DNA from: Pseudomonadota bacterium
Lineage (GTDB): Bacteria; Pseudomonadota; Gammaproteobacteria; Burkholderiales; Rhodocyclaceae
Reading direction: 5' to 3'
Assembly: GCA_029780075.1 (NCBI GenBank)
Contig: JAKOZI010000052.1
Span: 1-42,192, forward strand
Length of the DNA stretch: 42,192 nucleotides
Made by a program: the position numbers and the translations under genes. Of the stretch, positions 1-10,007 are shown piece by piece. The stretch's first letter is position 1, and each line of letters begins with the position of its first letter. The notes beneath the pieces were generated by a model. It made no database searches. It was not told the DNA's origin and saw only the letters and a list, made by a program, of their open reading frames with translations.

Positions 1-384
1 CATCGCGATGGATTGTCCGCCCCACCGGGCCGCGGTCCGAGACTACGGCGCGCGCTGGGCCATCGAACCGATGTTCTCGGACTTCAAGAGCCGCGGCTTT
101 CGCCTGGAGGATACGAAACTCGAGGCGCCCAAGCGTCTCGATTGCCTGATCCTGATCATGGCGCTGGCCATGTACTGGTGTGTTCAGGCCGGGCAGGAGG
201 ACGCCCGCTGCAATCCCACCGCCACCGAAAAAAAGCCCGTGAGCAGACCGACCCCAACCATTGGAGTGTCCGCAAAGCCTATCGCAGTGCCCTTTCCTGG
301 TTCAAACGCGGCCTCCGCCTGCTCTTGATACGCGCTGCCAGCGCACGGCCTCTCCCCAAGTTCTTCCAGGGGGCCGAAACATGA
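1..384 (+). CDS. IS4-family transposase, C-terminal part, with a -1 frame break
   Basis: C-terminal end of an insertion-sequence transposase; the reading frame is already open at base 2, so the gene starts outside the window. The IS4 YREK signature is complete: Y (44-46), R, E (65-67) and K (86-88) in the spacing Y-2-R-3-E-6-K, followed by a hydrophobic helix. The first frame would end at 328 with unrelated residues. A shift of -1 at the heptamer A-AAA-AAG (229-235) instead gives a typical family end with the motif SWFKRGLR and a stop at 382-384. The heptamer is in register for tandem slippage, so this could be programmed frameshifting, a decayed gene or a homopolymer sequencing error. The element's terminal inverted repeats cannot be judged because its left end is missing. 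Confidence 0.75.
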   Translation, partial: HRDGLSAPPGRGPRLRRALGHRTDVLGLQEPRLSPGGYETRGAQASRLPDPDHGAGHVLVCSGRAGGRPLQSHRHRKKAREQTDPNHWSVRKAYRSALSWFKRGLRLLLIRAASARPLPKFFQGAET

Positions 385-413
385 TAGGTGGTAAGGGGGA
401 GGGAGTCGAGTGG

Positions 414-442
414 TTGACAGCACATGCCTGCCTGCGGATAAT
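414..442 (+). promoter_or_regulatory. Sigma-70-like promoter upstream of tRNA-Gly
   Basis: A perfect -35 TTGACA (414-419) is followed after exactly 17 bases by GATAAT (437-442), five of six matches to the -10 consensus. Transcription would start near 449, about 64 bases before tRNA-Gly. It lies just beyond the transposase stop, so it could be the native tRNA promoter or an outward promoter of the insertion sequence. Confidence 0.55.
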
Positions 443-512
443 CATCAACTGTGGTCTTGGCCGGTATGCCCGCAGAGTTGAAGCGAGGTGCTACGGTCGA
501 GAGTGTCACCAT

Positions 513-588
513 GCGGGAATAGCTCAGTTGGTAGAGCGATACCTTGCCAAGGTATAGGTCGAGAGTTCGAGACTCTTTTCCCGCTCCA
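513..588 (+). tRNA. tRNA-Gly (anticodon GCC)
   Basis: A 76-base cloverleaf. The acceptor strands GCGGGAA and TTCCCGC pair, the D-loop has AGCTCAGTTGGTAGAGC, the anticodon loop TTGCCAA gives GCC at 546-548, and the T-arm has the GTTCGAG core. CCA is encoded (586-588). It is followed by tRNA-Leu 70 bases downstream. Confidence 0.97.
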
Positions 589-597
589 GATCCCGAA

Positions 598-621
598 GGG
601 AAAGTGCGTACGCACTTTCCC
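598..621. repeat. 24-base perfect palindrome between two tRNA genes
   Basis: The half-site GGGAAAGTGCGT is followed directly by its exact reverse complement, with no spacer. As RNA it would form a stem of about 10 pairs with a four-base GTAC loop. There is no long T-run after it (only CTTTCC), so it is not a classical intrinsic terminator. It could be a processing stem in a tRNA-Gly/tRNA-Leu transcript, a weak terminator, or an operator just upstream of the tRNA-Leu promoter. Confidence 0.8.
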
Positions 622-642
622 TTTCCTGCGTTTATGGGCAGG

Positions 643-648
643 TATAAT
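643..648 (+). promoter_or_regulatory. -10 box of a tRNA-Leu promoter
   Basis: A perfect TATAAT lies 10 bases before tRNA-Leu, so initiation would fall at about 655, just before the mature 5' end. No good -35 sits at 17 bases (CCTTTC at 620-625, touching the palindrome arm), so strength would depend on the -10 or on an activator. Confidence 0.5.
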
Positions 649-658
649 GGTCCTTGTC

Positions 659-745
659 GCCCGGATGGTGGAATAGGTAGACACAAGGGACTTAAAATCC
701 CTCGGCCTTGCGGCTATGCCGGTTCGACCCCGGCTCCGGGTACCA
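659..745 (+). tRNA. tRNA-Leu (anticodon UAA)
   Basis: An 87-base class II tRNA. The acceptor strands GCCCGGA and TCCGGGT pair, the anticodon stem AGGGA/TCCCT encloses CTTAAAA with anticodon TAA at 693-695, there is a long variable arm (CGGCCTTGCGGCTATGCC region), the T-arm core is GGTTCGACC, and CCA is encoded (743-745). The sequence is very close to the familiar enterobacterial tRNA-Leu(UAA). Confidence 0.97.
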
Positions 746-780
746 AGCAGTTCACCGCAAACTTCCTGCTTTCCGAACCC

Positions 781-2356
<1,576 letters not shown>

Positions 2357-2359
2357 GCG

Positions 2360-3220
2360 GTGACGGAGCCCGCTTTCGCAGCGCTTGAGGAGGTCGCAGC
2401 CAATCGTTGTTTTGGCGGCTGGCATCGTCGCTATCGCCATCGCTCGGCGACCCTGCGCTGCGAGATGGTGTTTGCCGTCTTCCTGCCGCCGTGCACCGAG
2501 CGGACGACGGTGCCGGCCTTGTACTGGCTGTCGGGCCTGACCTGCAGTGATGAGAACTTCATGCAGAAAGCCGGAGCGATGCGCGTCGCGGCCGAGCTGG
2601 GGATCGCGCTGGTGGCCCCGGATACCAGCCCGCGTGGCGCATGCGTGCCGGGCGACCCGGACGGTGCCTGGGATTTCGGTCACGGCGCCGGGTTTTATCT
2701 GAACGCTACCCAGGAGCCATGGGCGGCACACTACCGGATGCACGACTATGTGGTTGGCGAACTGCCGGAGTTGGTCGAGGCGAACCTGCCAATAGACGCG
2801 CGCCGGGGTATCAGTGGCCATTCCATGGGCGGACATGGCGCGCTGCTCTGCGCGCTGCGCAATCCCGGCCGCTACCTCTCGGTGTCCGCCTTCGCGCCAA
2901 TCAGCCATGCCTTGGCCAGTCCCTGGGGACAGAAGGCCTTCCTGCGCTATCTGGGCGCAGACCGTGCGGCATGGAAAGACTGGGACGTCTGCGAACTGAT
3001 CGCCGGTGCCCGCGAACGCCTGCCCCTGCTGGTCGATCAAGGTGACGCGGACGGCTTTCTCGTCGAGCAACTGCGGCCCGAGTTGTTGCGACAGGCCTGC
3101 GCCGCAGCAGGGCACCCTCTGGACTTGCGTCTGCAGCCGGGTTACGACCATAGCTACTACTTTATCGCCAGCTTCATCGAAGACCACCTGCGCCATCACG
3201 CCAGGGCGCTGACGCCATGA
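2360..3220 (+). CDS. fghA: S-formylglutathione hydrolase
   Basis: A 286-residue alpha/beta hydrolase (esterase D family) that splits S-formylglutathione to formate and glutathione, completing cytosolic formaldehyde detoxification. The nucleophile elbow [10 protein letters not shown] places the catalytic serine at residue 155; the DQGDADGF segment fits the catalytic aspartate, and GYDHSYYF gives the histidine (264). The N-terminal [13 protein letters not shown] is also typical. The start is GTG, 3 bases after the frmA stop, so translational coupling is likely. Length matches the family. Confidence 0.95.
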   Translation: MTEPAFAALEEVAANRCFGGWHRRYRHRSATLRCEMVFAVFLPPCTERTTVPALYWLSGLTCSDENFMQKAGAMRVAAELGIALVAPDTSPRGACVPGDPDGAWDFGHGAGFYLNATQEPWAAHYRMHDYVVGELPELVEANLPIDARRGISGHSMGGHGALLCALRNPGRYLSVSAFAPISHALASPWGQKAFLRYLGADRAAWKDWDVCELIAGARERLPLLVDQGDADGFLVEQLRPELLRQACAAAGHPLDLRLQPGYDHSYYFIASFIEDHLRHHARALTP

Positions 3221-3229
3221 GTCGCTCGC

Positions 3230-4309
3230 ATGCCAGATGAACCGCTGACGCCGGAAACCGTACCCGATTCACTCGTCGATTTCTCGCCGAGCACGCCTTC
3301 GGCGCCCTCCCGGCACGCCGAAGGCACCCTGGTCGACAAGTATGGGCGGCACGTCACCTATATCCGGCTGTCGATCACCGATCGCTGCGATTTCCGTTGC
3401 AGCTATTGCATGGCCGAGGAGATGACCTTCCTGCCGCGCGCGCAGGTGCTGACCCTTGAGGAATGCCTGCGCGTTGCCGGCGTCTTCGTCGGCCTCGGGG
3501 TGACCAAGCTGCGGGTGACCGGTGGCGAGCCGCTGGTGCGGCACAACGCCGTCTGGTTGCTGGAACAACTCGCCGATCTGCCGGGCTTGAAGGAACTGGT
3601 GATCACCACCAACGGTTCGCAACTCGAACGCTTTGCCCCGGCGCTGCGCGCGGCCGGCGTCAAGCGCTTGAACATCAGCCTCGATACCCTGCGTCCCGAC
3701 CGCTTTCGCGAGATCACCCGCGTCGGCGACCTTGCCAAGGTAATGCGTGGCATCGACGCCGCTCAAAAGGCCGGCTTCGGGCGCCTCAAGATCAACACGG
3801 TGATGATGCGCGGCGGCAACGACGACGAACTTGTGGACCTCGCGCAGTTCGCTGTCGACCGTGGCATCGACATTGCCTTCATCGAAGAGATGCCTCTGGG
3901 TGATATCGGTCATCCGCGTCAGGCGAGTTATTTCAGCAGCGAAGAAGCGATGACCCGCCTGCAGACGCGCTTCGCACTGTTGCCGTCCACCGAGACTACC
4001 GGTGGCCCGGCACGCTATTGGCGGCTCCCCGGCACCGCAACGCGCGTTGGTTTCATCGCGCCGCACAGCCATAATTTCTGCAATACCTGCAATCGTGTGC
4101 GCATTTCCGCCCGCGGCGATCTGTACCCGTGCCTGGGCAACAACGATGCAGTCCGGTTAATGCCGCTGCTGCGTGCGCATCCGACCGACGATGGGCCGCT
4201 GCGTGCGGCGATCGTCCGCGGCATGGGTATCAAGGCACAGGGCCATGAGTTCAGCCGCCGGATGGACGCGCCGCAGGTCGTGCGCTTCATGTCGATGACC
4301 GGTGGTTGA
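3230..4309 (+). CDS. moaA: GTP 3',8-cyclase MoaA (molybdenum cofactor biosynthesis)
   Basis: A 359-residue radical-SAM enzyme that converts GTP to 3',8-cyclo-7,8-dihydro-GTP, the first step of molybdopterin synthesis. The SAM-binding 4Fe-4S cluster is held by C53, C57 and C60 (CDFRCSYC). The second, substrate-binding cluster is held by C284, C287 and C301, with the usual CxxC-13-C spacing. VTGGEPLVR is the radical-SAM GGEP motif. The protein ends in the Gly-Gly tail needed for catalysis in this family. An N-terminal extension of about 30 residues, rich in Pro, Ser and Thr, precedes the core. The gene begins 9 bases after fghA and probably belongs to the same transcript, although the pathway is unrelated; a formate dehydrogenase using the cofactor would make sense of the pairing, but none is visible. 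Confidence 0.95.
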   Translation: MPDEPLTPETVPDSLVDFSPSTPSAPSRHAEGTLVDKYGRHVTYIRLSITDRCDFRCSYCMAEEMTFLPRAQVLTLEECLRVAGVFVGLGVTKLRVTGGEPLVRHNAVWLLEQLADLPGLKELVITTNGSQLERFAPALRAAGVKRLNISLDTLRPDRFREITRVGDLAKVMRGIDAAQKAGFGRLKINTVMMRGGNDDELVDLAQFAVDRGIDIAFIEEMPLGDIGHPRQASYFSSEEAMTRLQTRFALLPSTETTGGPARYWRLPGTATRVGFIAPHSHNFCNTCNRVRISARGDLYPCLGNNDAVRLMPLLRAHPTDDGPLRAAIVRGMGIKAQGHEFSRRMDAPQVVRFMSMTGG

Positions 4310-4458
4310 TCGATTGCCATGGTCGCTGGGTTGCCGCAGGCGGGCCGGTCAGCGTGCAGACGTTTGATGGCTGGATGTGAAGCGTGCTCTGAACCGGTGA
4401 CCCGCAAGGTGTCGCCGGGGCGTCAGGGGTGGTTTTCCGAGTCGACGAAGGCGTAGCG

Positions 4459-5991
4459 ATGGACACCATGATGAGCAGAGTGTGGGCCTACTTCTGGCTG
4501 CCCGAAACCAAGTACGTCATCGCTGCCATCGTCGTTTTCGCATTGTTGTCACTGCGCCTGTTGCCCAAGGAACGGCGCCGGGTCGGCGGCACGGTGGCGG
4601 TGTTCTGCGTATGTCTGGTGGGGCAGATCTTCGGTGCGATCCTCGAGGCGCTCGATTACTCGCGCGTCGCGGTGATGGTCCATGAGCTTTTCGTCATTGG
4701 TTCGGGAATGGCACTGTTTCGCCTGGTGGCGATCTTTGTCTTCCGCAGCATCCTGCCGCGCGTGGGTATCGTGACGGTCCGCATCGCCGAGGACATCATT
4801 GTCCTGGTGGTCTACGCCGCTTTCATCCTGGCACGACTGCACATTGTCGGTCTCGATCCCTCAAGCCTGCTGACGACATCGGCACTGATCACCGCAGTGC
4901 TGGCCTTCTCCATGCAGGACACCCTGGGCAATGTCCTGTCGGGTGTTGCGTTGCAACTCGACAACTCGCTGCGCGTCGGCGACTGGATCAAGCTGGACGA
5001 TCTTACCGGTCGGGTGGTGCAGATCCATTGGCGGCAGACGACAATCCGGACGCGCAACAGCGAAGTGGTGATCGTTCCCAATAGTCAGTTGATGCGAGGA
5101 AAGTTCACCGTCTTCGGCCGGGCCGACATCCGTGCCTGGCCGTGGCGGCGTTGGGTATGGTTCAACGTCACCTACGATTCGCCACCGACGCTGGTGATTC
5201 AGAAGGTGGAGGCGACCATCAGTACCGCCGAAATTCAGAACGTGGCTCGGGAACCGGCACCGACTTGCGTGCTGATGGAGTTTGGTCCGGGTTACGGGCG
5301 CTACGCCCTGCGCTACTGGATGCTTGATCCCCAGCCCGATGATCCCACCGACTCTGCGGTGCGCGTCCATATCTTTGCGGCCCTGCAGCGCGCCGGCATG
5401 CAGTTGGCGGTGCCGGAACAGTCGCTGCACATCACCAAGGAGAACGACGCTTATCGGGAATCGGTTCGGCGGCGTGAGATCGACCGGCGCATGGCCGACC
5501 TGCGCAAACTCGAACTGTTTTCCGGTTTGCAGGAAGAAGAGTTGAGAACCATCGGCGAGCGCATGGTGTATGCCCCTTTTGCTTGTGGCGACGTGATTTT
5601 CCATCAGGGCGATGCGCCGCACTGGCTGTACCTGCTGGCCGTTGGCGAAGCGGAGGTATGGATGGACTTTCCCGACCATTCACGGCAACTGTTCCGCACC
5701 GTCCATGCTGGCAGCACCTTCGGCGAGAAGGGCGTGCTGACCGGAGAGGCGCGCCGCGCCTCGGTCATCGCCAGGACCGACGTCGTGTGCTACCGACTGG
5801 ATCAGAACACCGTCGAAGAAGTCATCCGTTCGCGGCCGGAAATCGCCGAGGCGATTGCCGAGATTCTTGCCCGTCGCGAGGTCGAAATGGACAATTTTGT
5901 GCGCCAGTTCAGCGGCGTCCCGGCCGACGGCCCGGCTACGCATCCAAAGGCCGGCATTCTGGCGATGATCAAGGATTTCCTGGGGCTGTGA
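4459..5991 (+). CDS. MscS-type channel fused to a cyclic-nucleotide-binding domain
   Basis: A 510-residue inner-membrane protein. About five hydrophobic segments occupy the first 165 residues. The last holds the MscS pore signature (ALITAVLAFSMQDTLGNVLS) and is followed by the beta-domain core DNSLRVGDWIKL and VPNSQL. A cNMP-binding domain spans roughly residues 350-490, with the phosphate-binding cassette FGEKGVLTGEARRASV starting at residue 421. This architecture is known as a bacterial cyclic-nucleotide-gated (bCNG) channel of the MscS superfamily; ligand and gating in this protein are inferred. ATG 4459 is preferred to the upstream GTG at 4429 because GAAGG lies about 8 bases before it and the added residues are not membrane-like. 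Confidence 0.9.
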   Translation: MDTMMSRVWAYFWLPETKYVIAAIVVFALLSLRLLPKERRRVGGTVAVFCVCLVGQIFGAILEALDYSRVAVMVHELFVIGSGMALFRLVAIFVFRSILPRVGIVTVRIAEDIIVLVVYAAFILARLHIVGLDPSSLLTTSALITAVLAFSMQDTLGNVLSGVALQLDNSLRVGDWIKLDDLTGRVVQIHWRQTTIRTRNSEVVIVPNSQLMRGKFTVFGRADIRAWPWRRWVWFNVTYDSPPTLVIQKVEATISTAEIQNVAREPAPTCVLMEFGPGYGRYALRYWMLDPQPDDPTDSAVRVHIFAALQRAGMQLAVPEQSLHITKENDAYRESVRRREIDRRMADLRKLELFSGLQEEELRTIGERMVYAPFACGDVIFHQGDAPHWLYLLAVGEAEVWMDFPDHSRQLFRTVHAGSTFGEKGVLTGEARRASVIARTDVVCYRLDQNTVEEVIRSRPEIAEAIAEILARREVEMDNFVRQFSGVPADGPATHPKAGILAMIKDFLGL

Positions 5992-6043
5992 ACGCACCGG
6001 CGTGCACTCTCGGCCTTGTTGGTGGCTTTGGCGACGGTGCTGA

Positions 6044-6397
6044 TCACGTCGACGCCATTTGAAATGGCCAGTGGGCAAAGGATTCTGCCGACTTGACCGC
6101 CTGAAGGTCGACCTGGCGTCGGAAATCGGATAGTTCGTCGGCTTTGCCAATCGCCAGATCCAGGGGCTGGCCCAGTGCCTCTGCCAGGACGGGGGGTTCG
6201 CGCAGGCGCCTGGCGACGGCTTTCTGTGTGTACAGCTTCTGGTTGGTCAGTTCCCGTTGGCTGGCCAGTTCAGGGCCGAACTGCTGACCCTTGCTGGTCA
6301 GAAACCCGCCGGACAGCTCGCGCTCCTTCTGCTGCTCATGCACCAACTGGCTGGTGGCGATCGCGGCTTCGACACCAGCTTTCAAAAGGCGACTCAT
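6044..6397 (-). CDS. Small protein of unknown function, last gene of the AttH/ABC operon
   Basis: A 117-residue protein I do not recognise. It starts MSRLLKAGVEAAI, has a charged helical region (HEQQKERELSGG) and is rich in Gln, Arg and Leu throughout, with no signal peptide or membrane segment. The ATG at 6397 sits 8 bases after the AttH-like gene's stop, which supports a real, co-transcribed gene. Its C-terminus runs towards the channel gene on the other strand, leaving a 52-base convergent gap. The frame remains open upstream into the AttH gene, but that part is only an overlap. Confidence 0.55.
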   Translation of the reverse strand: MSRLLKAGVEAAIATSQLVHEQQKERELSGGFLTSKGQQFGPELASQRELTNQKLYTQKAVARRLREPPVLAEALGQPLDLAIGKADELSDFRRQVDLQAVKSAESFAHWPFQMAST

Positions 6398-6405
6398 CGC
6401 GGTGT

Positions 6406-7476
6406 TCAGAGCCGCAGTGTCCCGGCATAGCCGGTCATTTCGAGGTAACCGCGGCCCCTGAGGCGACCCTCCACCTTGACCAGCCCTTCCCAATACACGA
6501 CCGGCGCCGGTTGACTCGCGGACAGTTCCTGGTCGTCCAGTACCGGCAGTGTCCGCAGCACCTGCTCGCCGAAGTGGATCTCCATTTCTACCGGATAACT
6601 GGCACCGCTGCGCGGCGAAGTCCACCGTCGTCGCGGGGTGAAGAGCACGTCCGCCACGCCGAAGTGCTGCAACTGGCCGGCGGCGTCGCGCCATGCGGCA
6701 TGTGCGAACAGCGTCCTTCCCTGCGTGTCGCGCATGCGAAAAGCCATCAGCGCGCCGCCGTCGGCGAGATTGATGCCCAGCCAGTCCCAGCCGACGGCGC
6801 CGCCGCCAAGGATGGCGGTGGACCATTCGTGATCGAACCAGGCGCGCCCGTGCACCGCCTGCCGACCGTTGTCCCTCACCAGTACTCCGTCGACCCGCAA
6901 TTGCGGCCAGCTCACGTAGTAGCTGGCCAGTTCCGCAGCATGGCTCTTGCTCGAGTAGCCGTTGTCGCCCTGCAGCAGCAGCGGCTGCGACGGCGTCAGG
7001 GTGAAATCGTACGAGAACTGCGGACTCTGCATCTGCAGCCTGAGGACCTCGCCCTGCGCGTGGTCCTCGCGGTGCATCCGCCAGGCACCGATGCTCACGT
7101 CACAGTCGACGCTGGAGAAGCTGCCGCCGAGGTTGGCGCGGGCGGCGCGTTCGGTATGCCGCAGTCGTTCGCCTGGGACGGTCAGCGCGGCGTGCGCCCA
7201 GAGGATCTGGCGCGCAGCAAGCGGCGAGCGCAGTGTTTCGGCCGTGCCCGGCCGGTTGCGGAAAAATGTCAACTGAAAACCGACGTCTGGCTGCGGCGAG
7301 TCCAGTGCGCCGGTGACATACCACCATTCGGTACGAAAATCCGGGTGGCCACCGTGGTCGCGTGGAAAGGCGAGCCTCGGCCCGGGAGTCACCGGGGGAT
7401 AAGCAAGCAACGCCTCGGCAGGCCAGCTCAGCGTCGGTAGCAGCAAGGGGGTGGCAAGAAAGCGACGGCGTTGCAT
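6406..7476 (-). CDS. AttH/CrtC-like lipocalin-domain protein, Tat-exported
   Basis: A 356-residue protein of the carotenoid 1,2-hydratase/AttH lipocalin-like family. It begins MQRRRFLATPLLLPTL, a twin-arginine type signal, followed by the family motif PRDHGGHPDFRTEWWYVTG. Further family blocks are WFDHEWSTA and GWDWLGINLADG. In other bacteria this family occurs with an FtsX-type ABC transporter (AttEFGH arrangement), as here, where the permease lies 17 bases upstream in the transcript. No carotenoid genes lie nearby, so a carotenoid hydratase role is unlikely; handling of a hydrophobic envelope ligand is more probable but unproven. The ATG at 7476 is chosen because it gives the Tat signal; the open frame extends further upstream only as overlap with the permease. 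Confidence 0.88.
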   Translation of the reverse strand: MQRRRFLATPLLLPTLSWPAEALLAYPPVTPGPRLAFPRDHGGHPDFRTEWWYVTGALDSPQPDVGFQLTFFRNRPGTAETLRSPLAARQILWAHAALTVPGERLRHTERAARANLGGSFSSVDCDVSIGAWRMHREDHAQGEVLRLQMQSPQFSYDFTLTPSQPLLLQGDNGYSSKSHAAELASYYVSWPQLRVDGVLVRDNGRQAVHGRAWFDHEWSTAILGGGAVGWDWLGINLADGGALMAFRMRDTQGRTLFAHAAWRDAAGQLQHFGVADVLFTPRRRWTSPRSGASYPVEMEIHFGEQVLRTLPVLDDQELSASQPAPVVYWEGLVKVEGRLRGRGYLEMTGYAGTLRL

Positions 7477-7493
7477 GGGTGCGGTCGGTGTGC

Positions 7494-10007
7494 TCAGTGG
7501 GCACTGGCCAGCACCTGCGCCAGCGGTAGTCGGGTGACCTGGCGCGCGGCGTAGTGGCTGGCCAGGATGGCTGCCGCCAGGGTCAGCCCAGCGCCGGCGA
7601 GGAGGGTGGACCAGGGGATAGAGAGTGGCATGCGCCAGTGAAAAGACTGCGGATTGATCACATGCGTGAGGATGGCGCCGATCGCCACGCCGCAGGCGAG
7701 ACCGACCAGCAGTCCGACGCAGGCAATCAGCGCGCCTTCGAGCATCACCGCCTGGCTCAGCATCCGGCGGTCGAAGCCCAGAGCACCGAGCGTAGCCAGT
7801 TCGCGGGCGCGCAGCCAGACGCTGGCAGCGAGTGTGACGGCCAGTCCGAACAGGCCGATCAGCATCGCGGCGGCTTCTAGCGCGTAAGTGACGGCAAAGC
7901 TCTTGTCGAAGATCGACAGACTCAAACGGCGAATCTCTGCGGCTTCGGAAAGTTCCAGTCCGTGCCTGCCGGCATACGGCACGAGCCAGGTGGCGGCAGC
8001 GGCTTCCTGGCCGGCCCGGGGCCACAAGGCGAGGTCGGTAGGCTGGAAGCGGCCGCCGAGGTGCTCATAGTCCTCCCGGCTGATGACCAAAGCGCCGAAC
8101 TGCCTGGAATAGTCGCGCCAGACGCCGCCGACGAAGACCTCCACTTCGCTTCCCAGCAAAGGCAGGTGCAGGATCTGCCCCGGCACGATCCGGTAGATCT
8201 CGTGCAGCGCTTCGCTGATCCAGACCACCGCCATGTCTGGCGGTGCCGCCACCAGCTCGCCGCTGAAGGGCAGGCGTGCCTCCGGGTTGCCGCGCTCGAT
8301 TTCGCGCACCAGTAGCGCGACGTTTGGCCGCTGCGCATCGATGGTCAGCGAGCCCTGCGCCATGCGCTCGACTCTGGCGAACGGCGTGTCCGCCTGCAGC
8401 AAGGCCGCGAGCACTTCAGCCGGCAGAGGGGTTGCCCGGCTGCGCAGATAGAGCGGTGCCGGCAGGATGTCGTCGAGCCAGCGATCGACAGCAACCCGGA
8501 AGCTGGAAACCATGATCACCATGCTGGCGGTCAGCGCGAAACTGACGATCAAGCCGCTGGCGGCCACCTGCGCCAGTAGCGGTGCCTGGGCGACGTTCTG
8601 CAGCGCGATCTGCTGCGGCGCTGGCAGTGCTCTCCCGGCAAGATGGCCGAAGACCTGCCGTGTCAGCGGCGGAGCGCTGGCGATGCCGATCAGCAGGACC
8701 AGGCCAATCGCCGCATAACCGCCCAGCGGCAGGTCGAACCACGGCGGCGCTTGCGTCAAGGCGAGCGCACCGATGGCCAGCAGCGCCGGCAGCAGTGGCT
8801 GGCTGGTGGCGGTCGGGTCGCTGCCGCGCGGGCGCTGCGCGAAACCGGTTTGCAGTGCTTGCGCCAGCGCCTGCTGGCGATTCAGATACGCCGGGTAGCA
8901 CGCGCCAGCCAGGCTGGCGGCGCAGCCCAGCGCCAGGAAACCCAGGGCAGGCACCGGCGCCGGGACGATGATCGGTGCGCTGCCCGTGAAATAGCCGCCG
9001 CCAAGATCGCCACCCAGGATTTGCGTGAAGGCGAGGGCCAGCAGATAGCCGAGCCCCAGTCCCAGCAGCGCGCCCGGTACGCCGATGGCGAGCCCTTCGA
9101 GCAGTACCTGCAACAGGCGCATGCGTGGCGACAGGCCGAGAACGCCGAGCAGGGCAAACTGCGTCGAACGCTGTGCGACCGCGCTCAGTTGCGTGGCGAA
9201 GACCAGAAAGGCGCCGGTCAGCAAGGCGACCAGCGCCAGGACGTTGAGGTTCACACGGTAGGCGCGCGACAGGTTGGAGACGCGTACGCCGTCGTCGTCG
9301 GCCATCCTGAGCAGCAGGCCGCTCGGCAGTCGTTGCTCCAGCGCCGTACGCCAGGCTGCCGGGTCGGTATCCGGCTCCAGGCGTATGCGACCCTCGCTGA
9401 CCGCGTTGGCCGGCCCGAAGTGTTCCTGGACCCAGGCGATGTCGGCGACCAGCAGCAGGTCGTCGGGTCCTGTTGCTGGCAGATCGCCGGCGATGATCGC
9501 GTGCCAGTCCTGATCACCACGCTGCAAGGTCACGGCGCTGCCCGGATGCAGCCCGAATTTTTCGAGCAGCGCCGGTGAGGCATAGACGCCCCCGGCGAGA
9601 ATGTGCGCCGAGCCGGCACGACCGTCATGTCGCGGCAGCAGCCTGGGCATCAGCGCCGCGGCGCTGAACACGTCGATGCCGATCAGGCGCAGTGGCGTCG
9701 GCGAACTGTCGAGGCGTACGCGGCTTTCGATGACCGCTGCGACCAGCAGCACCGCGGGGTCGCGAGCGATTTCGTTGATGCTCGCGAGCGGGACGCTGCC
9801 GGCGCTGTCGCGAGCGGCAAGCACGGCGTCGGGGTTTCCCTGCACGGTCTGCATCGCTCGCGAAAAATCGGCCAGCGCGGCGTCGTTGATCAGATGGATG
9901 GCGTAGCCGAGTGCAACCCCGAGCGCGATCGCCAGCATCGACAACAGCGTTGCGGCACGTCGCGTCCTGAACTGGGCCAGGATCAACCACCAGCTCAGCC
10001 TGTTCAT
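7494..10007 (-). CDS. ABC transporter permease, FtsX/MacB-like, two-domain
   Basis: An 837-residue inner-membrane permease. An N-terminal anchor (TLLSMLAIALGVALGYAI) is followed by a large extracytoplasmic domain, then two FtsX-type membrane blocks, one around residues 250-500 and one at the C-terminus, each with clusters of Leu/Ala/Gly-rich helices. This is the duplicated FtsX architecture of transporters for lipoproteins or envelope ligands such as AttF/AttG and YbbP. The start is fixed by an ATGA overlap with the ATPase stop at 10004-10007; the longer open frame would add 14 unconvincing residues. Together with the ATPase and the AttH-like protein it forms a three-gene export or extraction module; the substrate is unknown. 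Confidence 0.9.
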   Translation of the reverse strand: MNRLSWWLILAQFRTRRAATLLSMLAIALGVALGYAIHLINDAALADFSRAMQTVQGNPDAVLAARDSAGSVPLASINEIARDPAVLLVAAVIESRVRLDSSPTPLRLIGIDVFSAAALMPRLLPRHDGRAGSAHILAGGVYASPALLEKFGLHPGSAVTLQRGDQDWHAIIAGDLPATGPDDLLLVADIAWVQEHFGPANAVSEGRIRLEPDTDPAAWRTALEQRLPSGLLLRMADDDGVRVSNLSRAYRVNLNVLALVALLTGAFLVFATQLSAVAQRSTQFALLGVLGLSPRMRLLQVLLEGLAIGVPGALLGLGLGYLLALAFTQILGGDLGGGYFTGSAPIIVPAPVPALGFLALGCAASLAGACYPAYLNRQQALAQALQTGFAQRPRGSDPTATSQPLLPALLAIGALALTQAPPWFDLPLGGYAAIGLVLLIGIASAPPLTRQVFGHLAGRALPAPQQIALQNVAQAPLLAQVAASGLIVSFALTASMVIMVSSFRVAVDRWLDDILPAPLYLRSRATPLPAEVLAALLQADTPFARVERMAQGSLTIDAQRPNVALLVREIERGNPEARLPFSGELVAAPPDMAVVWISEALHEIYRIVPGQILHLPLLGSEVEVFVGGVWRDYSRQFGALVISREDYEHLGGRFQPTDLALWPRAGQEAAAATWLVPYAGRHGLELSEAAEIRRLSLSIFDKSFAVTYALEAAAMLIGLFGLAVTLAASVWLRARELATLGALGFDRRMLSQAVMLEGALIACVGLLVGLACGVAIGAILTHVINPQSFHWRMPLSIPWSTLLAGAGLTLAAAILASHYAARQVTRLPLAQVLASAH

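Noticed and set aside
513..745. tRNA pair as the attachment site of a genomic island carrying the eCIS
   Set aside because: About 15 kb of ordinary chromosomal genes lie between, no integrase is seen, and I found no repeat of the tRNA 3' ends near 15.9 kb by eye.
544..780. An open plus-strand frame that would extend the DUF1178 protein upstream
   Set aside because: It runs through the middle of tRNA-Leu; the conserved protein start is at 781.
8643..9578. Plus-strand open frame (311 codons) opposite the ABC permease
   Set aside because: Gln/Arg-rich antisense shadow; the minus-strand permease has clear FtsX membrane segments.
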